Below are positions 1 to 7,977 of a stretch of 64,000 nucleotides of DNA, piece after piece (position 1 is the stretch's first letter; every line of letters begins with the position of its first letter). The position numbers and the translations under genes are program-made. Below the pieces are notes generated by a model. That model saw nothing but the letters and a program-made list of their open reading frames with translations. It did no database searches and was not told where the DNA came from. The stretch spans positions 4,278,001 to 4,342,000 of the forward strand of contig NC_009792.1 in assembly GCF_000018045.1 (NCBI RefSeq), in the 5' to 3' direction. This DNA is from Citrobacter koseri ATCC BAA-895 (lineage in GTDB: Bacteria; Pseudomonadota; Gammaproteobacteria; Enterobacterales; Enterobacteriaceae).

Positions 1-138
1 CCTGCCGTTTCCGCTCTGGAGACTATGGATCAGGTTGCTGAAATACGTCCAGGTTCGGTGATCCCGGTGATTGTGATGCGTGACGATAAAAAGCTGACGC
101 TCCAGGTCACCATTCAGGAATACCCGGCGACAAATTAA
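1..138 (+). CDS. degS: DegS, C-terminal end (partial)
   Basis: The first 45 codons, open from the window edge and ending in TAA at 136-138, encode the last part of a PDZ domain ending in the residues EYPATN. This matches the C terminus of DegS, the inner-membrane serine protease that senses misfolded outer-membrane porins and makes the first cut in anti-sigma factor RseA. The protease domain and the PDZ peptide-binding groove lie upstream of the window. Position next to mdh in convergent orientation matches E. coli degQ-degS/mdh. Identification rests on a short stretch plus context. Confidence 0.9.
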   Translation, partial: PAVSALETMDQVAEIRPGSVIPVIVMRDDKKLTLQVTIQEYPATN

Positions 139-144
139 CGTAAT

Positions 145-174
145 AAAAAAACCGGAGTCATCTCCGGTTTTTTA
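145..174 (+). terminator. Rho-independent terminator after degS
   Basis: CCGGAG (152-157) pairs with CTCCGG (162-167) around a TCAT loop. An A run lies upstream and a T run (168-173) downstream, so it could work in both directions. It starts seven bases after the degS stop codon. Confidence 0.85.
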
Positions 175-192
175 CTGTGTCTCGGTTAACTT

Positions 193-276
193 GTAGGCCG
201 GATAAGGTGTTTACACCGCCATCCGGCATTATTGCCAGGCCTGACGGCGACGCAAACGCGCCTTATCCGGCCTGCA
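193..276. repeat. REP/BIME element pair
   Basis: Two REP-type palindromic units in opposite orientation: GTAGGCCGGATAAGG...CCATCCGGCA at 193-228 and GACGGCG...CCTTATCCGGCCTGCA at 242-276. This is the arrangement of a bacterial interspersed mosaic element between convergent genes (degS and mdh). Such elements stabilise upstream mRNA and bind DNA gyrase or integration host factor in enterics. Confidence 0.85.
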
Positions 277-285
277 CAAAAGCGC

Positions 286-1224
286 TTACTTGTTAACGAA
301 CTCTTCGCCCAGGGCGATATCTTTTTTCAGCGTATCCAGCATACCTTCCAGCGCATTCTGTTCAAACGCGCTCAGTTTGCCGATAGACTTGCGCTCTTCC
401 ACGCCGTTTTTACCCAGCAGCAGCGGCTGAGAGAAGAAGCGCGCATACTGGCCGTCACCTTCAACGTAGGCACATTCCACCACGTCCTTCTCGCCTTGCA
501 GCGCGCGCACCAGAGAAAGACCAAAGCGCGCAGCAGCCTGACCCATAGACAGGGTTGCCGATCCGCCGCCAGCCTTCGCTTCAACCACTTCCGTACCCGC
601 ATTCTGGATACGTTTGGTCAGGTCAGCCACTTCCTGCTCGGTGAAGCTGACACCCGGGATCTGCGACAGCAGCGGCAGAATGGTCACGCCAGAGTGACCG
701 CCGATAACCGGAACTTCAACGTCGGTCGGCAGTTTGCCTTTCAGTTCCGCGACAAAGGTGTTGGAGCGGATGATGTCCAGCGTGGTCACGCCAAACAGTT
801 TGTTCTTGTCGTAAACGCCTGCTTTTTTCAGCACTTCAGCAGCGATAGCGACGGTAGTGTTCACCGGGTTGGTGATAATGCCCACACAGGCTTTCGGACA
901 GGTCGTTGCGATCTGTTGTACCAGGTTCTTCACGATACCTGCGTTGACGTTAAACAGGTCGGAACGATCCATACCCGGTTTACGCGCCACGCCAGCCGAG
1001 ATCAGTACGACGTCTGCGCCTTCAAGCGCCGGGGTCGCGTCTTCGCCGGAGAAACCTTTGATTTTTACTGCTGTAGGGATATGGCTCAAGTCAACGGCCA
1101 CACCTGGGGTCACTGGAGCGATGTCGTACAGGGAGAGTTCTGAACCTGAAGGCAGTTGGGTTTTTAACAGTAGTGCAAGCGCCTGGCCGATACCGCCGGC
1201 AGCGCCGAGGACTGCGACTTTCAT
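286..1224 (-). CDS. mdh: Malate dehydrogenase (NAD-dependent)
   Basis: Cytosolic TCA-cycle enzyme that oxidises malate to oxaloacetate with NAD+. The 312-residue product has the N-terminal Rossmann motif GAAGGIGQ (residues 7-14), the substrate-binding arginines in VARKPGMDR, and the catalytic histidine in IGGHSGVT (about residue 177). Length equals E. coli Mdh. The open frame extends 38 codons further upstream, but the start at 1224 is chosen because AAGGAG lies seven bases before it and the protein then begins MKVAVLG as in the family. It is divergent from argR with a 436-bp intergenic region. Confidence 0.98.
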   Translation of the reverse strand: MKVAVLGAAGGIGQALALLLKTQLPSGSELSLYDIAPVTPGVAVDLSHIPTAVKIKGFSGEDATPALEGADVVLISAGVARKPGMDRSDLFNVNAGIVKNLVQQIATTCPKACVGIITNPVNTTVAIAAEVLKKAGVYDKNKLFGVTTLDIIRSNTFVAELKGKLPTDVEVPVIGGHSGVTILPLLSQIPGVSFTEQEVADLTKRIQNAGTEVVEAKAGGGSATLSMGQAAARFGLSLVRALQGEKDVVECAYVEGDGQYARFFSQPLLLGKNGVEERKSIGKLSAFEQNALEGMLDTLKKDIALGEEFVNK

Positions 1225-1360
1225 CCTAAACTCCTTATTATATTGATAAGCTAAGTGTTTGTTGCTCCGCGGCGGCGACCATAATTCACAAATCCAATGA
1301 ATACAACCACCACGCGTCAAGAATGCGTAGTCACGCAAATTTGGCTTTTATGCATTTAAC

Positions 1361-1389
1361 TTACGTAATAGAAAAGCTAATTTACGTAA
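1361..1389. promoter_or_regulatory. Paired TTACGTAA palindromes between mdh and argR
   Basis: The 8-bp palindrome TTACGTAA occurs at 1361-1368 and 1382-1389, a centre-to-centre distance of 21 bp, or two helical turns. It lies about 140-165 bp upstream of the mdh start in the 1225-1660 intergenic region. Apart from these repeats and the ARG boxes near argR, that region shows only A+T-rich promoter-like DNA. I do not recognise a factor for this site; the mdh promoter is known to respond to ArcA and CRP in E. coli. Confidence 0.4.
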
Positions 1390-1596
1390 TTCAAAAGCGC
1401 CTGAACCACAGAACAACTTTCCAACAGGTGCTGACAATATACTCTACTGCCTCTCCAAAACAACATCAATTTGATAACATTTAATTTACTTTTAAGCTTA
1501 TTTGCGCGCCGTGACGCAGGCATGTTTCTTGATAACGGAATTTGATAGAATTCCGCTCTTTCATAACATTATTTCAGCCTCCGGTGAGGCAGACTG

Positions 1597-1634
1597 TTTG
1601 CATAAAAATTCATCTGTATGCATAATAATGTTGT
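1597..1634 (+). promoter_or_regulatory. Probable tandem ARG boxes (ArgR operator)
   Basis: The 18-bp segment 1597-1614 (core TGCATAAAAATTCAT) fits the ARG-box consensus WNTGAATWWWWATTCANW with one core mismatch. A weaker copy follows two bases later at 1617-1634 (TATGCATAATAATG). ARG boxes normally occur as such adjacent pairs bound by an ArgR hexamer. Placement 27 bp before the argR start fits the known autorepression of argR by arginine-bound ArgR. Confidence 0.65.
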
Positions 1635-1660
1635 TTCCATCCTCATATTACGGGTGACTT

Positions 1661-2131
1661 ATGCGAAGCTCGGCTAAACAAGAAGAATTAGTCAAGGCGT
1701 TCAAAGCGCTACTCAAAGAAGAAAAATTCAGTTCACAGGGCGAAATCGTCCTCGCGTTACAGGATCAGGGCTTTGATAACATCAACCAGTCCAAGGTCTC
1801 GCGCATGCTGACCAAGTTCGGCGCGGTGCGTACCCGCAACGCAAAAATGGAGATGGTCTACTGTCTCCCGGCTGAGCTAGGCGTGCCAACCACCTCCAGC
1901 CCTTTAAAGAATCTGGTGTTAGATATCGACTACAACGATGCTGTTGTGGTGATCCATACCAGTCCTGGCGCCGCACAGCTGATCGCGCGTCTGCTGGACT
2001 CGCTGGGGAAAGCGGAAGGCATTCTCGGAACCATTGCCGGTGACGACACCATTTTCACCACCCCCGCGAATGGCTTTACGGTGAAAGATCTGTACGAAGC
2101 CATTCTGGAACTGTTCGAACAAGAGCTGTAA
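1661..2131 (+). CDS. argR: Arginine repressor ArgR
   Basis: The hexameric, arginine-dependent DNA-binding protein represses arginine biosynthesis genes and also acts as an accessory factor in XerCD recombination at cer sites. The 156-residue product, the same length as in E. coli, has an N-terminal winged helix (about 1-70, with the DNA-contacting QSKVSRML helix). A C-terminal oligomerisation/arginine-binding domain follows, with the GTIAGDDTIF motif near residue 122-131. The start follows GGGTGA. Adjacent ARG boxes imply autoregulation. No T-tailed terminator is evident after it; a GC hairpin at 2140-2162 is followed by A residues on this strand. Confidence 0.98.
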   Translation: MRSSAKQEELVKAFKALLKEEKFSSQGEIVLALQDQGFDNINQSKVSRMLTKFGAVRTRNAKMEMVYCLPAELGVPTTSSPLKNLVLDIDYNDAVVVIHTSPGAAQLIARLLDSLGKAEGILGTIAGDDTIFTTPANGFTVKDLYEAILELFEQEL

Positions 2132-2439
2132 TCCCTTCTCCCCGTCGTTAAGCGCGACGGGGAAAAAACCTGCCGCCACCTCTTCTGCCGTCATTTTTCA
2201 CTGCCTGTCATTTAACAAATAGTGCGTTTAACCGTCAAAAATCATTTACATGGTGAATGTGCATTGGAAAAAACGCACAAATTGCAAAATTTCATATCCT
2301 TATGATTTTATTGAATTTAATCTTAACAACATGCTTTTTAACACGTTTTTAATTCCATACGGTTATAAAAAAACAAATCATTAACACACAATAACCCATG
2401 AAACCATTAGCGTGGTATTAATTAATCGCGTGATTAGTG

Positions 2440-2471
2440 TATACTTGATTTTGTGATGAGGGTCACGAAAC
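2440..2471 (+). promoter_or_regulatory. yhcN promoter -10 box and CRP-like site
   Basis: The 2132-2508 intergenic region is A+T rich. At its downstream end is a -10-like TATACT (2440-2445), followed by TGTGATGAGGGTCACG (2452-2467), a TGTGA-N6-TCAC match to the CRP consensus. Because the CRP-like site would overlap the inferred transcription start, CRP would be expected to repress here. No good -35 box is visible. Function is inferred from sequence only. Confidence 0.4.
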
Positions 2472-2508
2472 ACAGACCCTAATAAAAGAATTCGACGAGG
2501 TAAAAATC

Positions 2509-2772
2509 ATGAAAATCAAAACTACTGTTGCAGCATTAAGCGTTCTGTCCGTTCTCTCTTTTGGCGCATTCGCAGCCGAATCCATCAACGCAGAACAAGC
2601 GCAAGGCCGTCAGGCTATCGGCTCTGTTTCCGTAAGCGCTATCGGTTCTTCCCCGATGGATATGCATGAAATGCTGAACAAAAAAGCAGAAGCAAACGGC
2701 GCATCCGCCTATCAGATTACTGAAGCACGTAGCGGCGACAACTGGCACGCTACGGCAGAACTTTACAAATAA
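2509..2772 (+). CDS. yhcN: YhcN, DUF1471 periplasmic stress protein
   Basis: Small secreted protein of the YhcN/YahO/BhsA (DUF1471) family; E. coli yhcN is linked to acid and peroxide stress and biofilm formation. The 87-residue precursor has a clear Sec signal peptide (Lys-rich start, hydrophobic core, cleavage after FGAFA at about residue 22). A compact domain follows containing the family ASAYQITEA segment and the terminal NWHATAELYK. A GACGAGG ribosome site precedes the ATG, and a strong terminator follows, so it is probably monocistronic. Confidence 0.92.
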   Translation: MKIKTTVAALSVLSVLSFGAFAAESINAEQAQGRQAIGSVSVSAIGSSPMDMHEMLNKKAEANGASAYQITEARSGDNWHATAELYK

Positions 2773-2798
2773 ACCCTCGTCGTCTAGTCCGACGACTT

Positions 2799-2823
2799 GC
2801 CCCCGACTGCCGGGGGCTTTTTT
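2799..2823 (+). terminator. Rho-independent terminator of yhcN
   Basis: GCCCCCG (2799-2805) pairs with CGGGGGC (2811-2817), followed by six T residues. It separates yhcN from the convergent yhcO. Confidence 0.92.
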
Positions 2824-2833
2824 ATGTTTGTCA

Positions 2834-3109
2834 TCACGAATGGCGAACATTAAACCGCAGCTGCCCTTCCAGTTCCTCTTCTGCTTCATCAAACAGCAAA
2901 ATCAGCGCGCCGTAACGCCTGCGCAGTTTTTCCGGCAGATGAACAAACTCAATCTCCAGCGGCAATGGCAGCACCTCGCTCATGAGAGCATCCCATAGAG
3001 AATCAAGATCGCCGACTTTCTCTCTGGCAAGGCCAAACATCCGCGTAAATTCGCGGTAAAAATCGTTCTGGTCTTCTATTTCATCAAAATCAAAGGTATA
3101 GATGTTCAT
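2834..3109 (-). CDS. yhcO: YhcO, barstar-family protein
   Basis: A 91-residue acidic protein of the barstar (RNase inhibitor-like) fold; E. coli YhcO has the same length and N terminus MNIYTFDFDEI. Visible family features are the N-terminal beta strand, the helix around DFYREF and the D/E-rich C-terminal helix (DEAEEELEG). Its cognate target, if any, is unknown, and no RNase-toxin gene lies beside it. It is convergent with yhcN and sits 29 bp downstream of the dehydrogenase gene on the same strand, so co-transcription is possible. Confidence 0.88.
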   Translation of the reverse strand: MNIYTFDFDEIEDQNDFYREFTRMFGLAREKVGDLDSLWDALMSEVLPLPLEIEFVHLPEKLRRRYGALILLFDEAEEELEGQLRFNVRHS

Positions 3110-3138
3110 AGCCAGCCACCACCCCCGACGCAGTCACA

Positions 3139-4587
3139 TTACAGGCCGCCGATGTGCAGGGTCTTCACTTCCAGAAACTCTTCAAGCCCCAGCACCGATC
3201 CTTCACGCCCCAGACCCGACTCTTTCACCCCGCCAAATGGCCCCAGCTCGGTTGATACGGCGCATTCATTAATCCCAATCATGCCGCTTTCAATCGCCTG
3301 GGAAACGCGGAATACGCGTTGTAAATTTTGCGTGTAGAAGTAAGCCGCCAGGCCAAACGGCGTATTGTTGGCACGCTGAATGACCTCGTCTTCACTGGTA
3401 AAACGAAAGCAGGCCGCGACCGGCCCGAAGGTCTCTTCACTGGCCAGTTTCATCCCATCGCTACAGTCGCCCAGTACAGTGGGCTGCCAGAAATTCCCGC
3501 CTAACGAATGCGCTTTAGCACCTGCCAGCACCTTCGCTCCTTTTGCGATAGCGTCCTCAACGTGCTCACGCACTTTATCGACAGCCGCCGGTTCAATCAG
3601 CGGGCCGACGATCACGCCCTCCTCCAGACCATTTCCGACCTTCAGTTTTTGTACGGCATCCGCCAGCTTGCGGGTAAATTCGTCATAGACCGACTCATGG
3701 ATATAGAAACGGTTAACGCTGACGCACACCTGCCCCGCGTTGCGGAATTTATTGGCGATCGCCCCCTGTACCGCAGCGTCAATATCCGCATCGTCAAACA
3801 CGATATACGGCGCATTGCCCCCCAGTTCCATCGAGACTTTCTTCATCGTGTCAGCCGCGTTACGCACCAGCGTTTTCCCCACGGCGGTCGATCCGGTAAA
3901 GGAGATTTTGCGCACCTCGTGGCTGGCCATAATGGCGTCGCTGATCTCCGGGGTATTGCCCGCGACGGCGTTCAGCACGCCGTCAGGTACGCCAGCTTTC
4001 TTCGCCAGCGTCAGCAAGGCGAATGCGCTAAGCGGCGTGTTATTCGCCGGTTTAATGACCCCCGTACAGCCTGCCGCCAGCGCGGGGCCTAATTTACGGG
4101 TCAACATTGCCATCGGGAAGTTCCACGGCGTAATCGCCGCCACGACGCCAATCGGTTCACGGGTGGCAAAGATCCGCGATCCGGGTTTGATCGGCGGAAT
4201 TATTTCGCCATTTGCCCGCTTCGCCTGTTCAGCAAACCACTGGATGAAACTGGCGGCGTACTCCACTTCGCCTTCTGCCTCTTTCAACGGCTTCCCCTGC
4301 TCAGTGGTCATCAGACGGCCCAGCCAGGATTTATGCTCAATGATCAGTTCATACCAGCGATACAGAATGGCCGAGCGCTCTTTTGCCGTTTTGGCCCGCC
4401 AGGCAGGGAAGGCTTTTGCCGCCGCCGCAATCGCCTCTTCGGTCTCTTTTTTACCGGCTTTGGCAACGGCGGCTATCGTTTCACCGGTTGCCGGATTAAT
4501 AACATCGAAGGTGTTATCCAGCGTTTTCCAAAGTCCATCAACCAGATATCCCGTCTGAAAAAGTTCGTTGTCCTGGAGCGTTTGCAT
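3139..4587 (-). CDS. NAD(P)-dependent succinate-semialdehyde dehydrogenase, GabD-like
   Basis: Aldehyde dehydrogenase of 482 residues, the same length as GabD. Every catalytic landmark is present: PWNF with Asn156, Lys179 in IKPA, the SFTGSTAVG cofactor loop, general base Glu254 in MELGG, and nucleophile Cys288 in NAGQVC. It probably converts succinic semialdehyde to succinate in the 4-aminobutyrate route, although the exact substrate cannot be fixed from sequence. The start at 4587 is preferred over an upstream in-frame codon because GAGGAG lies ten bases before it. In E. coli K-12 yhcO and aaeB are neighbours, so this gene is an accessory insertion. No transaminase (gabT) or transporter accompanies it here. 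Confidence 0.88.
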   Translation of the reverse strand: MQTLQDNELFQTGYLVDGLWKTLDNTFDVINPATGETIAAVAKAGKKETEEAIAAAAKAFPAWRAKTAKERSAILYRWYELIIEHKSWLGRLMTTEQGKPLKEAEGEVEYAASFIQWFAEQAKRANGEIIPPIKPGSRIFATREPIGVVAAITPWNFPMAMLTRKLGPALAAGCTGVIKPANNTPLSAFALLTLAKKAGVPDGVLNAVAGNTPEISDAIMASHEVRKISFTGSTAVGKTLVRNAADTMKKVSMELGGNAPYIVFDDADIDAAVQGAIANKFRNAGQVCVSVNRFYIHESVYDEFTRKLADAVQKLKVGNGLEEGVIVGPLIEPAAVDKVREHVEDAIAKGAKVLAGAKAHSLGGNFWQPTVLGDCSDGMKLASEETFGPVAACFRFTSEDEVIQRANNTPFGLAAYFYTQNLQRVFRVSQAIESGMIGINECAVSTELGPFGGVKESGLGREGSVLGLEEFLEVKTLHIGGL

Positions 4588-4641
4588 GGTTCTTTCTCCT
4601 CCTGATGTCATGTTTTCCGCACGTCAGATAAGTATAGCCAC

Positions 4642-4669
4642 AAAAAAACCGACGCTTTTGGCGTCGGCT
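4642..4669 (-). terminator. Rho-independent terminator after aaeB
   Basis: On the minus strand GCCGACGCC-AAAA-GCGTCGG is followed by seven T residues. It lies between the aaeB stop codon and the dehydrogenase start and makes the two separate transcription units. Confidence 0.9.
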
Positions 4670-4677
4670 CCTGAGTG

Positions 4678-6645
4678 TTAGTTATCCGTCAAGGCGTGCT
4701 GATATTTGTGCAACATGCCGGATAGTCGTTTTACCGGCTCCGTCACCCGTGGCGGCGCTTCCCAGACTCGCAATTTTTCCTGATAGACATCAAGCTCATC
4801 CAGCAGTTGTCCAAAGTAGCGCCGACGCTTATCGTCATTTCCGGCTGAAATCACATGATCGGCCGTACGCCGGAGCTGGCGGTGAAAAGCAGATAAATCA
4901 TGATTGACCGGGATGGGCGCATCACGCAGACGTTGGTGCGCAATGATCATCGTCAGCGCCAGACGAAACTTCGGCAGGTCGCCCGGGAATTTGTTCATTA
5001 ACAAGAACAACTGCTGATACAGCGCCGGAAGGTGGTTCTCTTTACGGCGCACAACGTTGGTGGTCATCGCAGACACCGCTGCGGAAACGAACTGGTTAAG
5101 CAGCACACGTCCGGTTCTGTCGCGTGAATTATCACGAACCAACAGAATGACGATAAACGCCATCATGCACCCCACAATCTGCCCGAGCGCGCTGTCAAGG
5201 AACTGGCTGAAGTGGAAGGTCATCGGGTTGTCCAGCACGATGATGTTAATGGTACTGGCCAGCGCCCCCATCGAACCCAGCCGCCGTTTCTGGACTTCGA
5301 TCCCGAGAAAGAACCCCAGCACCGCCAGGCTCAGACACAGCAGCAACATGCTTTGCTGCGTATTCGGGATGATCACTAAAAAATAGAGCAGACCCAACGG
5401 TAGCGCCGCCAGCGTCCCGTAAATAAAGTCGATAGCGACCATGCGCGGGTTGGGTAAGCGCATCGCCAGCGACGTGACGACCGCAATCATCACCATCGCG
5501 CCGCTTCCCGACGTCCAGCCCGTCCACAGCCAGAATAAGGTGCCCAGCACACAGGACAGCGTGGTGCGCCAGAAGTTAACCATCGCGTGATGGCGCTCGG
5601 CAGATTCCACCTTCACGACGGGCTCGCCCTGCAACACTTCCTCTTCCGTCACGCTGATTTTGGCGTTGCCAATCACGCCGCGCTTCAGCAGCAGATAGCG
5701 CGTCGCCGCACCGGCCCAGGTGTAAAGGGTTACGGGCGTTTCACGTTCGCCGGTCCAGGCAATGATGCGACGCATCCGCTTAAGCTGTTTATGTACGTCC
5801 TGCGCGGTTTCGACGGGCGTTTCGAACAGCTCGCGGAAAGTGTCGGTGATCAACTCCGGGTGAGTGTTCTGAATCAGGTATGTTTCACAGGACTGGGTGA
5901 TCAGCGTCAACGAGAGCGTATTCAGCGCTTTCAGGCGGCGGTTGGCGCGCCCCCAGCGCGATGACTCCATATTGAGATTGCTGCGCATGCCTTCCAGCGC
6001 CGCCGTCCGCCGCACCAGATCGCCCCAGGCTTTGTCCACTTCCTCACTGTCGCCGTGCTTAATACACAGCTGCATCAGCTGGTATTGCGCCACCAGCAGG
6101 CCGTCGACTTCACGATCCACTTCCTGTTTCACTGAACGCGGCGAAAAGAGCAGATCCGCCATAATAGCGCAGACGATACCAATCACGATCTCGCTGCAAC
6201 GTTCAACCGCGAACTGCGGCGTCAGTAGTGGCTCCGCCTGAATGGTAATGACGATGATCAGCGCCGTATACCCGGACAGCCCCCATGCATAGGAGTTTTC
6301 AACCCGTACCAGCGAGGAGATCCAGGTACAAAATCCCGCCCAGATACAGCACACCAGAATCATTAATAACGGCGCACGAATCATGGTGATGATAATGGTC
6401 AGCGCGGCGATACAGCCAATAAATGTCCCGATGATACGCAGCATCCCGCGATAGCGAATCGCGCCGGAATAGGGTTCCCCACCGGCGGCGAATGCCGGGC
6501 CTGCGGCGACAATCGCGGCGGTCAGCACCGCCCAGCGCGGCGTCTCAAGCTGAAAGTGAAAGCCAACGAACAGCGCCAGGACGATGGCGCATGCCAGTTT
6601 TACCGCAAAGCGGATATGCTGGTTGGCAATGGAGAAAATACCCAT
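4678..6645 (-). CDS. aaeB: AaeB, aromatic carboxylic acid efflux pump subunit
   Basis: Inner-membrane efflux protein of the FUSC/aromatic acid exporter family. In E. coli, AaeA and AaeB together export p-hydroxybenzoate and related aromatic acids as a metabolic relief valve. At 655 residues it equals E. coli AaeB. There are two sets of hydrophobic segments (about residues 12-165 and 355-500), each followed by a soluble domain, which suggests an internal duplication. It starts five bases after the aaeA stop codon and ends at the terminator noted at 4642-4669. A well-conserved member; confidence is high. Confidence 0.96.
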   Translation of the reverse strand: MGIFSIANQHIRFAVKLACAIVLALFVGFHFQLETPRWAVLTAAIVAAGPAFAAGGEPYSGAIRYRGMLRIIGTFIGCIAALTIIITMIRAPLLMILVCCIWAGFCTWISSLVRVENSYAWGLSGYTALIIVITIQAEPLLTPQFAVERCSEIVIGIVCAIMADLLFSPRSVKQEVDREVDGLLVAQYQLMQLCIKHGDSEEVDKAWGDLVRRTAALEGMRSNLNMESSRWGRANRRLKALNTLSLTLITQSCETYLIQNTHPELITDTFRELFETPVETAQDVHKQLKRMRRIIAWTGERETPVTLYTWAGAATRYLLLKRGVIGNAKISVTEEEVLQGEPVVKVESAERHHAMVNFWRTTLSCVLGTLFWLWTGWTSGSGAMVMIAVVTSLAMRLPNPRMVAIDFIYGTLAALPLGLLYFLVIIPNTQQSMLLLCLSLAVLGFFLGIEVQKRRLGSMGALASTINIIVLDNPMTFHFSQFLDSALGQIVGCMMAFIVILLVRDNSRDRTGRVLLNQFVSAAVSAMTTNVVRRKENHLPALYQQLFLLMNKFPGDLPKFRLALTMIIAHQRLRDAPIPVNHDLSAFHRQLRRTADHVISAGNDDKRRRYFGQLLDELDVYQEKLRVWEAPPRVTEPVKRLSGMLHKYQHALTDN

Positions 6646-6650
6646 GGTGA

Positions 6651-7583
6651 TTAACCAAACTCGCGCAGACGGTGCGCCATTTTACGGAAGAAGGAGTCCT
6701 GCGTTTCATCACGATCCTGCTTGCCGGTAATCACAACGGTTGCGGTTGTCCCGGCAGGCCACAGGTTGTCCTGCTGATCGTCCAGACGGATACGTACCGG
6801 AACACGCTGCGCCAGACGTACCCACTCCAGATTGGAGTCGATGGTCGCCATCCCTTTGGCGTCACGCGTGCTGCTGGCGTTAGTGACCCCGGCCGCCACG
6901 CTGTCAACGGTGCCTTTCAACACTTTGTTACTGCCAAGCGGCGTTATCTCTGCGCGATAGCCTGGACGGACGCCTTCCAGTTTGGTCTCTTCCATATAGG
7001 CCAGCACGTAGAAAGAGTGCTGTTTCACCAACGCAACCGCCGTTGAGCCACGGGTAATAAACTCGCCGGTGTAGACATTCAGGTTGGTGACCCAACCGTC
7101 AGCAGGGGCGCGAATCACGGTACGTTCGAGGTCTAATTTTGCCAGATCGCGCGTCGCCTGCGCTTTGGCAAGCTGATGTAATACGGTTTGCAGAACGTTA
7201 TTGGCCTGATCGATCTCTTCACGCGACATCGCCTGGACGCCAAGGCGGTTACGGCGGCCAGCCTCCTGGCGTTTTTCCTGTGCCAGCACCTGGTAGTAGG
7301 CAACATCAGCTTCCGCTTCTTCGAGGGCTTTTTTATAGCGCGGCTGATCGATGGTGAACAGTATCTGGTCTTTCTTCACCAGCTGGTTATCATGCACACT
7401 CACGTTGGTGATAAGGCCCGCGACGTCTGGCGCAATGGCAACCACGTCGGCGCTGAAGCGCGCGTCACGCGTCCACGGCGACTCGGTGTAATAGACCCAG
7501 GCACGGAAAATTGCGATGAAGGCCAGAATGACCAGTACGAGCGTGATGGCCGTACGAGAGAGTTTTCTTGTTAGTGTTTTCAC
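6651..7583 (-). CDS. aaeA: AaeA, membrane-fusion subunit of aromatic acid efflux pump
   Basis: Periplasmic adaptor of the HlyD/membrane-fusion family, 310 residues as in E. coli. It has an N-terminal membrane anchor (about residues 11-30), then a biotinyl-lipoyl-like half motif (DVAGLITNVSVHDNQLV). A helical hairpin rich in Ala/Gln/Glu spans about 95-150, followed by the second lipoyl half (RAPADGWVTNLNV) and beta barrel. It links AaeB to an outer-membrane channel such as TolC. Middle gene of aaeXAB, with gaps of five to seven bases. Confidence 0.96.
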   Translation of the reverse strand: MKTLTRKLSRTAITLVLVILAFIAIFRAWVYYTESPWTRDARFSADVVAIAPDVAGLITNVSVHDNQLVKKDQILFTIDQPRYKKALEEAEADVAYYQVLAQEKRQEAGRRNRLGVQAMSREEIDQANNVLQTVLHQLAKAQATRDLAKLDLERTVIRAPADGWVTNLNVYTGEFITRGSTAVALVKQHSFYVLAYMEETKLEGVRPGYRAEITPLGSNKVLKGTVDSVAAGVTNASSTRDAKGMATIDSNLEWVRLAQRVPVRIRLDDQQDNLWPAGTTATVVITGKQDRDETQDSFFRKMAHRLREFG

Positions 7584-7590
7584 TTCTACC

Positions 7591-7794
7591 TCAAACGAAC
7601 AAGCGCGATATTAAATAGAACAGGCAGCAATACAGCGCGGTATTAAACAGAGCCGGATGCCAGACGAAGTCATAAATGCCGGTTGGAACCAGCATCCGGC
7701 GCACCAGCCAGAAAATCGCCAGTGACAAAAGCAATTCGAAAAATATCGGTGGGAAGGAGAGACCAAACACCACGATAACGGGAAACAGACTCAT
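7591..7794 (-). CDS. aaeX: AaeX, small membrane protein of aaeXAB operon
   Basis: A 67-residue DUF1656 protein with two predicted membrane helices (about 5-30 and 45-65) and the family start MSLFPVIVVFGLSFPP. It is the first gene of the efflux operon; its biochemical role is not known, and E. coli AaeX is the same length. It is divergent from aaeR across 183 bp, the usual arrangement for a LysR-type regulator and its target. Confidence 0.94.
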   Translation of the reverse strand: MSLFPVIVVFGLSFPPIFFELLLSLAIFWLVRRMLVPTGIYDFVWHPALFNTALYCCLFYLISRLFV

Positions 7795-7936
7795 GTTGAC
7801 CTTGATTTATAAAGAGAGTGCAGGCGATACAGTTTTCAGCCAATGCCACCGCAGGGAAGGGCGTGGAAAGCCAGGCGAGAGCGGCATAGCGGTTATTTGA
7901 ATAATAATATATTAACGTAACTGTTATGCTGTTATC

Positions 7937-7963
7937 TATAATATGTGATCTAAATCACTTTTA
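7937..7963 (+). promoter_or_regulatory. aaeR promoter -10 and strong CRP-like site
   Basis: In the aaeX/aaeR divergent region a perfect TATAAT (7937-7942) is followed at once by TGTGATCTAAATCACT (7944-7959), a near-ideal TGTGA-N6-TCAC CRP palindrome. It is centred 26 bp upstream of the aaeR ATG. The site would cover the start of an aaeR transcript, suggesting repression of aaeR, while lying upstream of aaeX on the other strand. Inference from consensus only. Confidence 0.5.
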
Positions 7964-7977
7964 AGCCAGAGTGAATA

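Noticed and set aside
232..1143. 303-codon frame opposite mdh
   Set aside because: Begins within a REP element and runs antisense to mdh; no ribosome site or recognisable domain.
2140..2162. Terminator after argR
   Set aside because: There is a stable CCCCGTCG/CGACGGGG stem, but it is followed by A residues on the plus strand and no T run on the minus strand, so it was not called as an intrinsic terminator.
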